Of a DNA stretch of 64,000 nt, positions 16,139 through 23,577 are shown piece by piece (position 1 is the first letter of the stretch; every line of letters begins with the position of its first letter). The position numbers and the translations under genes are program-made. Below the pieces are notes generated by a model. That model was not told the DNA's origin, did not search any database, and was given only the letters and a program-made list of their open reading frames with translations. Source of the stretch: Sphingomonas koreensis. GTDB taxonomy: Bacteria; Pseudomonadota; Alphaproteobacteria; Sphingomonadales; Sphingomonadaceae. The stretch spans positions 3,966,501 to 4,030,500 of the forward strand of contig NZ_PGEN01000001.1 of assembly GCF_002797435.1 (NCBI RefSeq), given 5' to 3'.

Positions 16139-17380
16139 TCAACAGGGGAGGCGGACTTCGAACTGGGCGCCGCCGCCGTCGCGCCGCGCCGCACACGCGC
16201 TGCCGCCATGCGCTTCGGCGATCGCCTTCACCACCGCTAGTCCAAGGCCGGTCCCGCCCGAATCGCGCGATCTGGAATCGTCGGCACGCCAGAAGCGCTG
16301 GAACAGGCGTTCGGCATCCTCGGCGCTGATGCCGGGGCCGCGGTCGAGTACGCGAAGAAAAGCGCCCCGGGCGTCGGAGCCCGTCTCGATCCTTACCGTC
16401 CCGCCCGATGCGGCGTAGCGGCGCGCATTGTCGAGCAGCGCGAGCAGGATCTGGCGCAATCGCGCGCCATCCGCCGCCAGGCGTACCGGCCCGAGATCGC
16501 GTTCGGCGGTCATGCCCGCTCGTGCCAGCTCGGCGGAGAAGGCATCGATCGTCTGGCCGGCTTCCGTCGCTAGCTCGATCATCGTTGGCCGCATCACCAG
16601 CCGGCCCGACATGGCAAGGCTGAGGATCCGAAGGTCCTCGATGATCTGGGAAAGCGCATCGGTCTGCAGGATCAGGCCGTCCAGTCCGTTCCGGTCGGGC
16701 GCGAAGACGCCGTCGGCCATGCCTTGCAGGCGACCGCGCAGGACCGTCAGCGGGGTGCGCAGTTCGTGCGCGATGGCCGCGATGCTCTCGCGCATCTCGC
16801 GTTCCGATCGCTCCATTTCGCGCGCCATCATGTTGAAGTCCGCGATCAGCTGATGGATTTCACCCACACCGTGGCCGGGCACCGCGACCCGCACCGTGCG
16901 GTCCCCCGCTGCCACGCGCCGGGCGGCGGCGGCGACCCGGTGCACGGGGTCGCTGATCCGCGCCGCGAGCCATCGCCCGGCGATGATGCCGACCAGAAGC
17001 GCGACGATGCCGAGCCCGATCAGTGCGATCAGCTCCCGGAACTCGAAGCCGGATTCCCATGCCTGATAGGCGTTCAGCAGCGCTTCGAGCTCCGTCTGCG
17101 ACGGGAGCTGGTTCAGCTCGACCAGATCGTAGGCACGCTGCGCGCTTGGAGAGAGCGTGCCGCGGAACAGATTGTAGGACCAGACATAGAAGGCGATCAT
17201 GCCGCCGAGCATCACCACGACGCTCAGAAAGGTGATGATCGCCATGGCGGCGGTCAATTGGGTCGCGAGCCGCGCGCGGCGGCGGTGCCGCGCGCGGCCG
17301 ATCACCCCGCGCAATCCCGCAAGGCTGGTCGGACTTGGCCGGCTTGCCCGGCGCGGATAGGTGTCGGGGTCAGCTTTCAT
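16139..17380 (-). CDS. Membrane sensor histidine kinase of the efflux locus (BaeS/AdeS-like)
   Basis: I start at ATG 17380 (MKADPDTYPRRASRPSPTSL); the frame is open upstream but carries no domain. The 413-residue product has two membrane helices around a short periplasmic loop, a HAMP linker, the phospho-acceptor motif AIAHELRTPLTVLRG, and the ATPase boxes LLALLDNARRYA, DRGPGISAEDAERLFQRF and GGTGLGLAVVKAI. It is the kinase partner of the regulator at 17745-18431. Gene order (regulator, kinase, permease, ATPase, adaptor, outer-membrane factor on one strand) suggests it controls the efflux genes. Confidence 0.92.
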   Translation of the reverse strand: MKADPDTYPRRASRPSPTSLAGLRGVIGRARHRRRARLATQLTAAMAIITFLSVVVMLGGMIAFYVWSYNLFRGTLSPSAQRAYDLVELNQLPSQTELEALLNAYQAWESGFEFRELIALIGLGIVALLVGIIAGRWLAARISDPVHRVAAAARRVAAGDRTVRVAVPGHGVGEIHQLIADFNMMAREMERSEREMRESIAAIAHELRTPLTVLRGRLQGMADGVFAPDRNGLDGLILQTDALSQIIEDLRILSLAMSGRLVMRPTMIELATEAGQTIDAFSAELARAGMTAERDLGPVRLAADGARLRQILLALLDNARRYAASGGTVRIETGSDARGAFLRVLDRGPGISAEDAERLFQRFWRADDSRSRDSGGTGLGLAVVKAIAEAHGGSACAARRDGGGAQFEVRLPC

Positions 17381-17526
17381 ATGCGTCTGCCACAGGCCAT
17401 GGGGTTGAAGTCCGGATGCGCCGGCCGCTGCCCGATGCACGCATCAACTCTCGACCGTATCTCGACGCGCCGTCGTGATAGCGGATCCGCGCTGCACAGG
17501 GGCAAGCGCATTGCGAGGAGTTGACC

Positions 17527-17694
17527 GTGCAGATGCAGCAACGATGGTGGCTTGGGTTTTTCGGTCTGATCGGTTTCTACAACGTCCCCGACATGCTCCT
17601 TGCCCTGCACGGGCGCGAAAGCGCGTGGCAATTTCTTTCGCTGGGCTGGTTTCTCTGGCTGCTGTGGTTCGTTCCCGTGCGCCGCAAGAGTTGA
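17527..17694 (+). CDS. Small membrane protein of unknown function (55 residues)
   Basis: I do not recognise the family. A GAGGAG at 17515-17520 lies six bases before GTG 17527, a well-placed ribosome-binding site; TTG 17521 and ATG 17533 are in frame but badly spaced. The product starts VQMQQRWWLGFFGLIGFYNV and has two hydrophobic stretches, the second Trp/Leu-rich, ending PVRRKS, so it looks like a two-pass or hairpin inner-membrane peptide with a positive tail. It lies on the plus strand in the gap between a response regulator and its kinase, both on the minus strand. Neither of those genes overlaps it, so it is not a shadow frame. Confidence 0.6.
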   Translation: MQMQQRWWLGFFGLIGFYNVPDMLLALHGRESAWQFLSLGWFLWLLWFVPVRRKS

Positions 17695-17744
17695 TGCCCA
17701 GCACGGCATCGTGCCGTGCCATTGCGGACGAGCGACCGTGCGCC

Positions 17745-18431
17745 TCACAGCGGCAGCAGGCGGTACCCAACGCCCCGTACACCCCCGAGCAGATCGGTGG
17801 CCCCCGCGACGTGCAGCTTGCGGCGCAGATTGCTGACATGGCTGTCGACCGTACGCTCGAGCGCATCGCTGTCGGGCATGCACGCATCGAGCAGCTCGCC
17901 GCGCGAAAAGGCCTTGGTCGGCGTCCGCATCATGTGCGCGAGCAGCTTGAACTCGGTTGTGGTGAGATTGAGCAGCTGCCGCCGGCCGCCAGCCTGTACA
18001 TAGGCGGCATGCGCCGCGCTATCGAGCTCGAGCGGTCCGTGCCGCACGACGCCGTCGCTACGCATCCGGCCCCGGCGCAGAATCGCCTTCGCCCGTTCGA
18101 CGACCTCGAGCGGGTTGAACGGTTTCACGACATAGTCGTCCGCGCCAAGGCGCAGCGCCGACAATTTGTCGAGATCCTCGGCAAGCGCGGTCGCCATGAT
18201 CACCGGTGTTCCGCCGCGGTGGCGAATCTCCGCCAGCACCGCGAAGCCGTCCGCCTTGGGCAGCTTGACGTCGAGGACCATCAGGTCGGGCGAGAGCATC
18301 GCATGATGCTGCAACGCGATCTCGCCATTGGAGGCCAGCACCGTCCGAAAGCCGTCCCGGGTGAAATAGGCATCGAGGATCGACGCGATTTCCGGCTCGT
18401 CCTCGACAATCAGGATCAATGCGCTTTCCAT
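17745..18431 (-). CDS. OmpR-family response regulator of the efflux locus (BaeR/AdeR-like)
   Basis: The start is ATG 18431 (MESALILIVEDEPEIASIL); ATG 18437 adds two residues. The 228-residue product has a receiver domain with acidic pocket E10/D11, phospho-acceptor Asp54 (VLDVKLPKADG) and Lys in YVVKPFNPLEVV, then a winged-helix DNA-binding domain (about 130-228) ending GGVRGVGYRLLPL. Similarity in memory is to AdeR/BaeR/ParR, which control efflux pumps. The kinase gene is about 360 bases downstream, an unusually long gap that holds the small opposite-strand gene at 17527-17694. Confidence 0.93.
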   Translation of the reverse strand: MESALILIVEDEPEIASILDAYFTRDGFRTVLASNGEIALQHHAMLSPDLMVLDVKLPKADGFAVLAEIRHRGGTPVIMATALAEDLDKLSALRLGADDYVVKPFNPLEVVERAKAILRRGRMRSDGVVRHGPLELDSAAHAAYVQAGGRRQLLNLTTTEFKLLAHMMRTPTKAFSRGELLDACMPDSDALERTVDSHVSNLRRKLHVAGATDLLGGVRGVGYRLLPL

Positions 18432-18518
18432 GTACAACTCCCGGGAATCGCTCTGTCCCTACACGGTCGAGGCCAAGCGGACGAATTGTGGAGAGTTGAT
18501 GGAGGGAAGCGCAGGCAC

Positions 18519-18551
18519 AAAAAGAGGCGGCCCGCCGAAGCGAACCGCCTC
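18519..18551 (-). terminator. Rho-independent terminator of the outer-membrane protein gene
   Basis: Read on the minus strand, GAGGCGG (18551-18545) and CCGCCTC (18530-18524) form a seven-base stem. It is followed immediately by five U residues (18523-18519). It lies 17 bases after the stop of the gene at 18568-19176 and would shield the downstream response regulator gene from read-through. Confidence 0.85.
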
Positions 18552-18567
18552 AGTCCTGCAAGGAAGA

Positions 18568-19176
18568 TCAGAAGCGGACCGCTGCGCCGACCAGGAGGCG
18601 GTCGCGCTTCAGTTCATCGCTGAACTTGACCCGGTCGAATTCGCCGCGGAGCGAGAAGGAGGGGCTCAGCGCGTATTCGATACCTGCGCCATACAGGAAT
18701 CCGTTTTCCTTGATCTTGGTGTCGACGGCCTTCGCGCCCGCCGCGGTCGACTTGGCGTTGACGTCGAAGCGCTGCCAGGCCCAGCCGCCCTTGGCGAAGA
18801 AGAGGACCGAATTGCCCGCGGCGTAGCCGATCCGGCCGGTCGCATCGATCGTGCGGCGCGGATTGACCTTGACGTTGGTCGCGCCGACCTTCTGCTCGAG
18901 GGTCTTGCCGCCGCCGCCGATGCCGACTTCGGCGCCGATCACGATGTTGCTGTCGGTCTGGATATCGTAGCCGAGATAGCCGCGCCAATCGAACGACTTC
19001 TTGTCGATGTCGAGCTTGGCGGTCTCGCCGGTGATCTTGCGATCGACATCCTGGCTGGTCCGGCCGGCCGAGGCACCGACCTTGAACCCGTCGAACGACT
19101 TGTCTTCGCCGGATTGCGCATGCGCGGTCTGGGCGGCGACAAGCGCGAGCCCGCTAAGCAGGATAGTCTTCTTCAT
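18568..19176 (-). CDS. Outer-membrane beta-barrel protein (OmpA/Omp25-like porin family)
   Basis: The start is ATG 19176, eight bases after a GGAG. The product has 202 residues with a clear signal peptide (MKKTILLSGLALVAAQTAHA, cleavage before QSGED). The remainder alternates polar and aromatic/hydrophobic residues and ends LLVGAAVRF, with the terminal Phe typical of barrel proteins inserted by the Bam machinery. An eight-stranded barrel of the outer-membrane protein beta-barrel family fits the length. It is monocistronic, with its own terminator. A specific transport function cannot be read from the sequence. Confidence 0.85.
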   Translation of the reverse strand: MKKTILLSGLALVAAQTAHAQSGEDKSFDGFKVGASAGRTSQDVDRKITGETAKLDIDKKSFDWRGYLGYDIQTDSNIVIGAEVGIGGGGKTLEQKVGATNVKVNPRRTIDATGRIGYAAGNSVLFFAKGGWAWQRFDVNAKSTAAGAKAVDTKIKENGFLYGAGIEYALSPSFSLRGEFDRVKFSDELKRDRLLVGAAVRF

Positions 19177-19393
19177 TGATCTAACTCCACAACAGCGACC
19201 CGGATCGGATCGACGGAACGTCCTCTGGCGCCGATCCGTGGAGCTTCGGTGGAGGCTGTGCCGATGCCGGGTCGAGCCAGGCGCGTTGGAACCGATCCGG
19301 CGGGCGATCCATGGAATCTCCATCCTCTGCCGACGCAGGCTGCATCGAACCGGCTCACCGCAATGCGATGAACAGCTTCGATGCAGGCGAGTG

Positions 19394-20593
19394 ATGGCGG
19401 CATATCCGATGAACGGCGCGCGCGCCTGGGAAGCGCCACGGACCGAGGGGCCGGGGCTGCGCATCGCCCTGTTCTCCGGCAATTACGATTGCGTGCGGGA
19501 CGGTGCGAACCAGGCGCTCAACCGGCTGGTCGATCATCTGCTGACCGAGGAAGGTGCCGCCGTGCGCGTCTATTCGCCGGTGGCGGCGGTGCCGGCGTTC
19601 AAGTCGGCCGGCGACGTCGTTCCGGTGCCCTCCGTCGCAATTCCTGGTCGCAGCGAGTACCGGGTCGCGCTCGGACTCCCGGCGAAAGTGCGGGAGGATA
19701 TCCGGCGTTTCGCCCCCAATATCGTGCATTTGTCGGCACCCGACTGGCTGGGCCGGAGCGCCCAGCGTTTCGCGCGCGAGATCGGAGTGCCTGTCGTGAG
19801 CAGCCTGCACACCCGCTTCGAGACCTATCTCGACTATTACGGCCTCCGGCTGCTCAGGGCGCCGGTCGAACACTATCTGAACCGCTTCTATCGCGGATGC
19901 GATCGCGTCCTTGCACCGACCGAGGCGATTGCCGGCGCATTCCGGAGCCAGGGGCTGGACGGGCGTGTCGCGGTCTGGGGGCGCGGTGTCGATCGCGGCC
20001 AGTTCAACCCGGGACGCCGGAGCCCGGAACTGCGCCGCGAACTGGGCTACGCACCGGACGAGATCGCGCCGCTCTTCTTCGGCCGGCTGGTGCACGAAAA
20101 GGGTCTTGCCGTCTTTGCCGGCGTCATCCGCGCCGCGCGCGAGCGGGGGTACCGGCTGCGGCCGATGATCGTCGGCGAGGGACCCGCGCGCCGGTGGTTC
20201 GCAGGGCAGCTGCCGGATGCGACCTTCCTCGGGCATCTTTCGGGCGAGCGGCTCGGCATGGCTGTCGCCAGCGCGGATGTCCTCATCAACCCGTCGGTGA
20301 CCGAGGCGTTCGGCAATGTGAACCTCGAAGCCATGGCCTGTGGCGTTCCGGTGATCTCGGCACGGGTGGCCAGCGCCGAGGCGTTGATCGCACACGGATC
20401 TTCGGGGCTGCTGGTCGAGGCCGGGGCGATAGCGGCCTACACCGATGCGTTGGAGCGGCTCGTCATCTCCCGCCCGCTGCGCGCGGCGCTTGGCGCTGCG
20501 GCGGCGCGATCGGCCTTGTCCCACGATTGGTGCCAGCAGCTTTCGGGTGTGGCGTCGGTGTATCGCGAGTGCGTGCAATCGGGGAGGCGCTAG
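19394..20593 (+). CDS. GT4-family glycosyltransferase
   Basis: I start at ATG 19394 (MAAYPMNGARAWEAPR); ATG 19409 is also possible. The 399-residue product has the GT-B fold: an N-terminal domain beginning LRIALFSGNYDCVRDGANQA with the acceptor-side helix, and a C-terminal GT4 domain with FFGRLVHEKGL and the nucleotide-sugar motif PSVTEAFGNVNLEAMACGVP. The layout resembles MgtA/SqdX-type enzymes that glycosylate diacylglycerol or polyprenyl acceptors. The acceptor here is unknown, and no other sugar-metabolism genes are adjacent. Its TAG stop overlaps the kdpD stop on the other strand inside a CTAG. Confidence 0.88.
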   Translation: MAAYPMNGARAWEAPRTEGPGLRIALFSGNYDCVRDGANQALNRLVDHLLTEEGAAVRVYSPVAAVPAFKSAGDVVPVPSVAIPGRSEYRVALGLPAKVREDIRRFAPNIVHLSAPDWLGRSAQRFAREIGVPVVSSLHTRFETYLDYYGLRLLRAPVEHYLNRFYRGCDRVLAPTEAIAGAFRSQGLDGRVAVWGRGVDRGQFNPGRRSPELRRELGYAPDEIAPLFFGRLVHEKGLAVFAGVIRAARERGYRLRPMIVGEGPARRWFAGQLPDATFLGHLSGERLGMAVASADVLINPSVTEAFGNVNLEAMACGVPVISARVASAEALIAHGSSGLLVEAGAIAAYTDALERLVISRPLRAALGAAAARSALSHDWCQQLSGVASVYRECVQSGRR

Positions 20594-23244
20594 ACCTCGC
20601 CCGCATGCGTCCCGCTATGGACGAGCTGGTTCGGGAAGCCGATGGTGAACACCGCGCCGCCGTCCGGGCCGTTGCCCGCCCGCACGCCGATCGACATGGC
20701 ATCTGCAAAGCCCTTGACGATCGCCAGGCCGAGACCGCTGCCGCCTTGGCGATCGCTGCCGCGGCCCTGCGCGAACGTCTCGAAGATGCGTTCTTCCATC
20801 CCGGGCTCCAGACCTGGTCCTTGATCGCGGATCGCGAGCAGCACCGCATCGGGCGTGCGCGAACCCTCGATCGTGATCCGGCCCGCTTCTCCGCCATGCT
20901 GCGCAGCATTGGCGAGCAGGTTGATCAGGATGTGGTGGAGCAGCGTCGGATCGGCGGTGACGAAAGGCAGGTTTGCGGGAACCTTGAGGTCGATATGGCG
21001 GCCGCGGAACAGATCCTTGAGGTCATGGACGGCGCTGGCGACTGCATCGGTCAGGTCGATCGGCTCGGGCGCGAGCGTGAGCGCGCCGGAATCGATGCGG
21101 ACCATGTCGAGCAGATTGTCGAGGAAGCGGCGCAGGCGCGCGACCTCCATCCGAGCGACAGGGAGGGCAGGGGAGCCGGGCTGCTCGACGCCCAGTCCTT
21201 CGATCGCGGTGGCGACCGAAGTGAGCGGCGTGCGCAGATCATGCCCGATCGAGGAGAGCAGAGCCGCGCGTAGCCGGTCGCGTTCCTTGAGCACCGAGAC
21301 CTCGCGTACCTCGCTCTCGAGCTTCAGCCGCTCGTGTGCGAGCGCGGCCTGGCCCAGCAGGGTGGAAAGCAGCACCGCGCGATCGGCGGTTACCGGTTCG
21401 CGGCCGTCGTCGCGCGACAGGCCGACCACGGCGAGCACGCCGAGCGCGGTCTTGAGCGGATGGAACTGCCAGTCCGCGGCGTTGAGCGTGGCGGTGCCCG
21501 CACCGGCAGGCTCGCCCCGCTTCATCGCCCACTCCGCGGCGGCCTGGTTGACCGGATTGAGCGGGCCGGTTTCCGGCGAGGCACCAGCGCGGACGAGTTC
21601 GCCACCGCGTTCACGCAGCAGGATGATGTTGACTTCGAGCAGCCGGGCCATCTCCTCACAGACCAGCTGACTGGTCGTCTGCCAGTCGGAGACGCGCGCG
21701 AGCATCTGGCCGAAGGCAGCGACCGCGGCATTCTCCTGTGCGCTGCGGGCGCCGAGCGTGGCGCGCGTCTTGAGCCGTCCGGCAAGGTTGGCGGTGAAGG
21801 CCGCGATCCCGATCAGCACGAACATCGTCAGAAGGCTCTGCGGATCGGCGATGGTGAAGGTATGAACCGGCGGCAGGAAGAAGAAATTATACGCCATTGC
21901 CGAGGCGAACCCGGTGAGCAGGCCCGGGCGAAGCCCATAGCGGCCCGAGGCGAGGATCACCGGCGAGAGGTAGATCAGGTCCACCCCGCCGCGCCCGATC
22001 AGCGGCTCGACCAGCTTGCCGAGCAGCGTTGCCGCCGCAACCAGCGCAGCGACCACCGCATAGGTGGCGGGATTGCCCCAACGCCCAAGCGTGCGTGGCG
22101 CGCGAGACGAACTCTCGCCCGATACCACCGCGGGGATCACATGCACCGCCACGCCGTCGCCAGTGCGCAGCATCGTGTTGACCACCGATCCGTGACGCAG
22201 CTCGAACCACCAGCTGCGCACCGACTTGCCGATGACGAGCTGAGTCGTGCGGGTCATCCGGATATGCTCGGCCAGCCCGTCGATCACCTTTTCGGCAGGC
22301 ACCGTCGCGATCGTAGCGCCCAGGCTGGCGGCGAGCCGCAGCGTATCGGCGATGCGGCGCTTCTGCGCCTCGTCGAACCCCTCGGCGCGGGGCGTGCGGA
22401 TATAGACGGCCTGCCACGGCGCGCGCAGCGCATCGGCAAGCCGCTTGGCGGCGCGCACCAGCGTGTCGGACCCGGCCAGCTCGCTCACCGCGACCAGCAC
22501 CCGCTCGCCGCCGGCGAAGGTGCCCTGCACCGCGCTTGCATCAAGCTCGTCGAGCAACGCCCGGTCGACGCTCAGCGCGGCGCGGCGCAGCGCCATCTCG
22601 CGCAGCGCCGAGAGGTTGGGCTTGGAGAAGAAGTGGCCGAGCGCGCGGCTGGCCTCGTCCGGGATATAGACCTTGCCCTGTTTCAGGCGCTCGATCAGCT
22701 CGTCGGGGGGAAGGTCGACCACCTCGATCTCGGCCCCTTCGAACACGCTGTCGGGCACGGTCTCGCGCACGCGGACGCGGGTGAAGCTGGCGACGACGTC
22801 GTTGAGGCTCTCGACATGCTGGATATTGAGCGTGGTGTAGACGTCGATCCCGGCGTCGAGCAATTCCTGCACGTCCTGCCAGCGCTTGGGATGGCGGCTG
22901 CCCTCGACATTGGTGTGCGCGAACTCGTCGACCAGCGCGAGCGACGGGCGCCGCGCGAGGATCGCGTCGAGATCCATCTCGGGCAGCGCGTGGCCCTGAT
23001 AGTCGATGGTCCGGCGCGCGATCACCTCGAACGGTTCGAGCAGCGCCGCGGTCTCGGCGCGGCCATGCGTCTCGACCACCGCGACGACGACATCGGTGCC
23101 GGCCTTGAGCCGTTCCGCCCCCTCCCGCAGCATCTCGAACGTCTTGCCGACGCCGGGCGCGGCGCCGAGGAAGATCTTGAGCTTGCCGCGCGCCTCGCGC
23201 TTGGCGGCGCGGAGCAGGGCTTCGGGCGAGGGACGCGATTCCAT
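20590..23244 (-). CDS. kdpD: Potassium/osmosensing histidine kinase KdpD
   Basis: KdpD senses potassium limitation and phosphorylates KdpE. I start at ATG 23244 (MESRPSPEALLRAAKREARG); the frame is open 17 codons upstream without similarity. The 884-residue product has the KdpD N-terminal domain with Walker A GAAPGVGKT and the segment LALVDEFAHTN, then a USP-like domain, four membrane helices around a short loop, a GAF domain, the acceptor motif SIGHDLRTPLTSVATAIEGL, and the ATPase boxes LLANAAQHG and GGSGLGLAIVKGFADAM. Unlike the usual kdpFABCDE order, it is transcribed away from kdpFABC, with kdpE at the far end of that operon. Confidence 0.96.
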   Translation of the reverse strand: MESRPSPEALLRAAKREARGKLKIFLGAAPGVGKTFEMLREGAERLKAGTDVVVAVVETHGRAETAALLEPFEVIARRTIDYQGHALPEMDLDAILARRPSLALVDEFAHTNVEGSRHPKRWQDVQELLDAGIDVYTTLNIQHVESLNDVVASFTRVRVRETVPDSVFEGAEIEVVDLPPDELIERLKQGKVYIPDEASRALGHFFSKPNLSALREMALRRAALSVDRALLDELDASAVQGTFAGGERVLVAVSELAGSDTLVRAAKRLADALRAPWQAVYIRTPRAEGFDEAQKRRIADTLRLAASLGATIATVPAEKVIDGLAEHIRMTRTTQLVIGKSVRSWWFELRHGSVVNTMLRTGDGVAVHVIPAVVSGESSSRAPRTLGRWGNPATYAVVAALVAAATLLGKLVEPLIGRGGVDLIYLSPVILASGRYGLRPGLLTGFASAMAYNFFFLPPVHTFTIADPQSLLTMFVLIGIAAFTANLAGRLKTRATLGARSAQENAAVAAFGQMLARVSDWQTTSQLVCEEMARLLEVNIILLRERGGELVRAGASPETGPLNPVNQAAAEWAMKRGEPAGAGTATLNAADWQFHPLKTALGVLAVVGLSRDDGREPVTADRAVLLSTLLGQAALAHERLKLESEVREVSVLKERDRLRAALLSSIGHDLRTPLTSVATAIEGLGVEQPGSPALPVARMEVARLRRFLDNLLDMVRIDSGALTLAPEPIDLTDAVASAVHDLKDLFRGRHIDLKVPANLPFVTADPTLLHHILINLLANAAQHGGEAGRITIEGSRTPDAVLLAIRDQGPGLEPGMEERIFETFAQGRGSDRQGGSGLGLAIVKGFADAMSIGVRAGNGPDGGAVFTIGFPNQLVHSGTHAGEV

Positions 23245-23292
23245 CGCGCGACAATTACGCGCGCGCAGCGGCGAACGCCACCGGCGGGGTTT

Positions 23293-23321
23293 CATCCTTA
23301 TGCTTTCTTAATGCCCGCCCG
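23293..23321 (+). promoter_or_regulatory. KdpE-type binding box upstream of the kdp operon
   Basis: The divergent kdpD/kdp intergenic region holds CAT-N2-TTATGCTTTCTTAATG followed directly by CCCGCCCG. From memory, the E. coli kdpFABC KdpE site reads CAT-N2-TTATACTTTTTTTACAC followed by CCCGCCCG, so both the AT-rich part and the C-rich flank align without a gap. It stands out because it is the only AT-rich tract in this region, about 70 bases before the first small ORF of the operon. Recruitment of KdpE here is inference. Confidence 0.6.
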
Positions 23322-23392
23322 CGGCTTTCACCGGCGAACCTTAACGGCATGCACGCCTAATTGAGCGTCCGAAACCATTCGGAGTCTGCCCC

Positions 23393-23476
23393 ATGCAGGA
23401 CGTGATCTGGCTCGCCGCGCTCGGCGGGCTTTTCCTCGTGACGCTCGCCTATCTTCGCCTCTGCGACGAGGCCTGA
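23393..23476 (+). CDS. 27-residue membrane micro-protein leading the kdp operon
   Basis: This short frame (MQDVIWLAALGGLFLVTLAY, then LRLCDEA) has one hydrophobic helix followed by an acidic/Cys-containing tail. It starts 12 bases after a GGAG and ends one base before the kdpF ATG. Similar-sized frames with a helix and R-L-C-(D/E) end are found before kdpF in other proteobacteria as I recall. Its role in the Kdp complex is unknown to me. It could also be a translational leader. Confidence 0.55.
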   Translation: MQDVIWLAALGGLFLVTLAYLRLCDEA

Positions 23477-23477
23477 G

Positions 23478-23567
23478 ATGAGCATCCATCTGACGCTCGC
23501 CGGGCTGACCGCGCTCGGCCTCCTCCTTTACCTCGTCGCCGTCCTCGTGCGGCCCGAGAAGTTCTGA
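23478..23567 (+). CDS. kdpF: Potassium-transporting ATPase small subunit KdpF
   Basis: KdpF is a single-helix lipid-like stabiliser of the KdpFABC complex. The 29-residue product ends with the family hallmark VRPEKF after one hydrophobic helix. It begins one base after the upstream micro-ORF stop and ends ten bases before kdpA. The Shine-Dalgarno sequence appears to be GAGG at 23469-23472, inside the end of the preceding small ORF. Confidence 0.88.
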   Translation: MSIHLTLAGLTALGLLLYLVAVLVRPEKF

Positions 23568-23577
23568 AAGAACCGAC

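Noticed and set aside
21334..23364. Open 676-codon frame on the plus strand across kdpD
   Set aside because: It is antisense to the well-supported kdpD. Its composition (Arg/Gln/Asp/His-rich, low hydrophobic content) is typical of a mirrored frame in GC-rich DNA.
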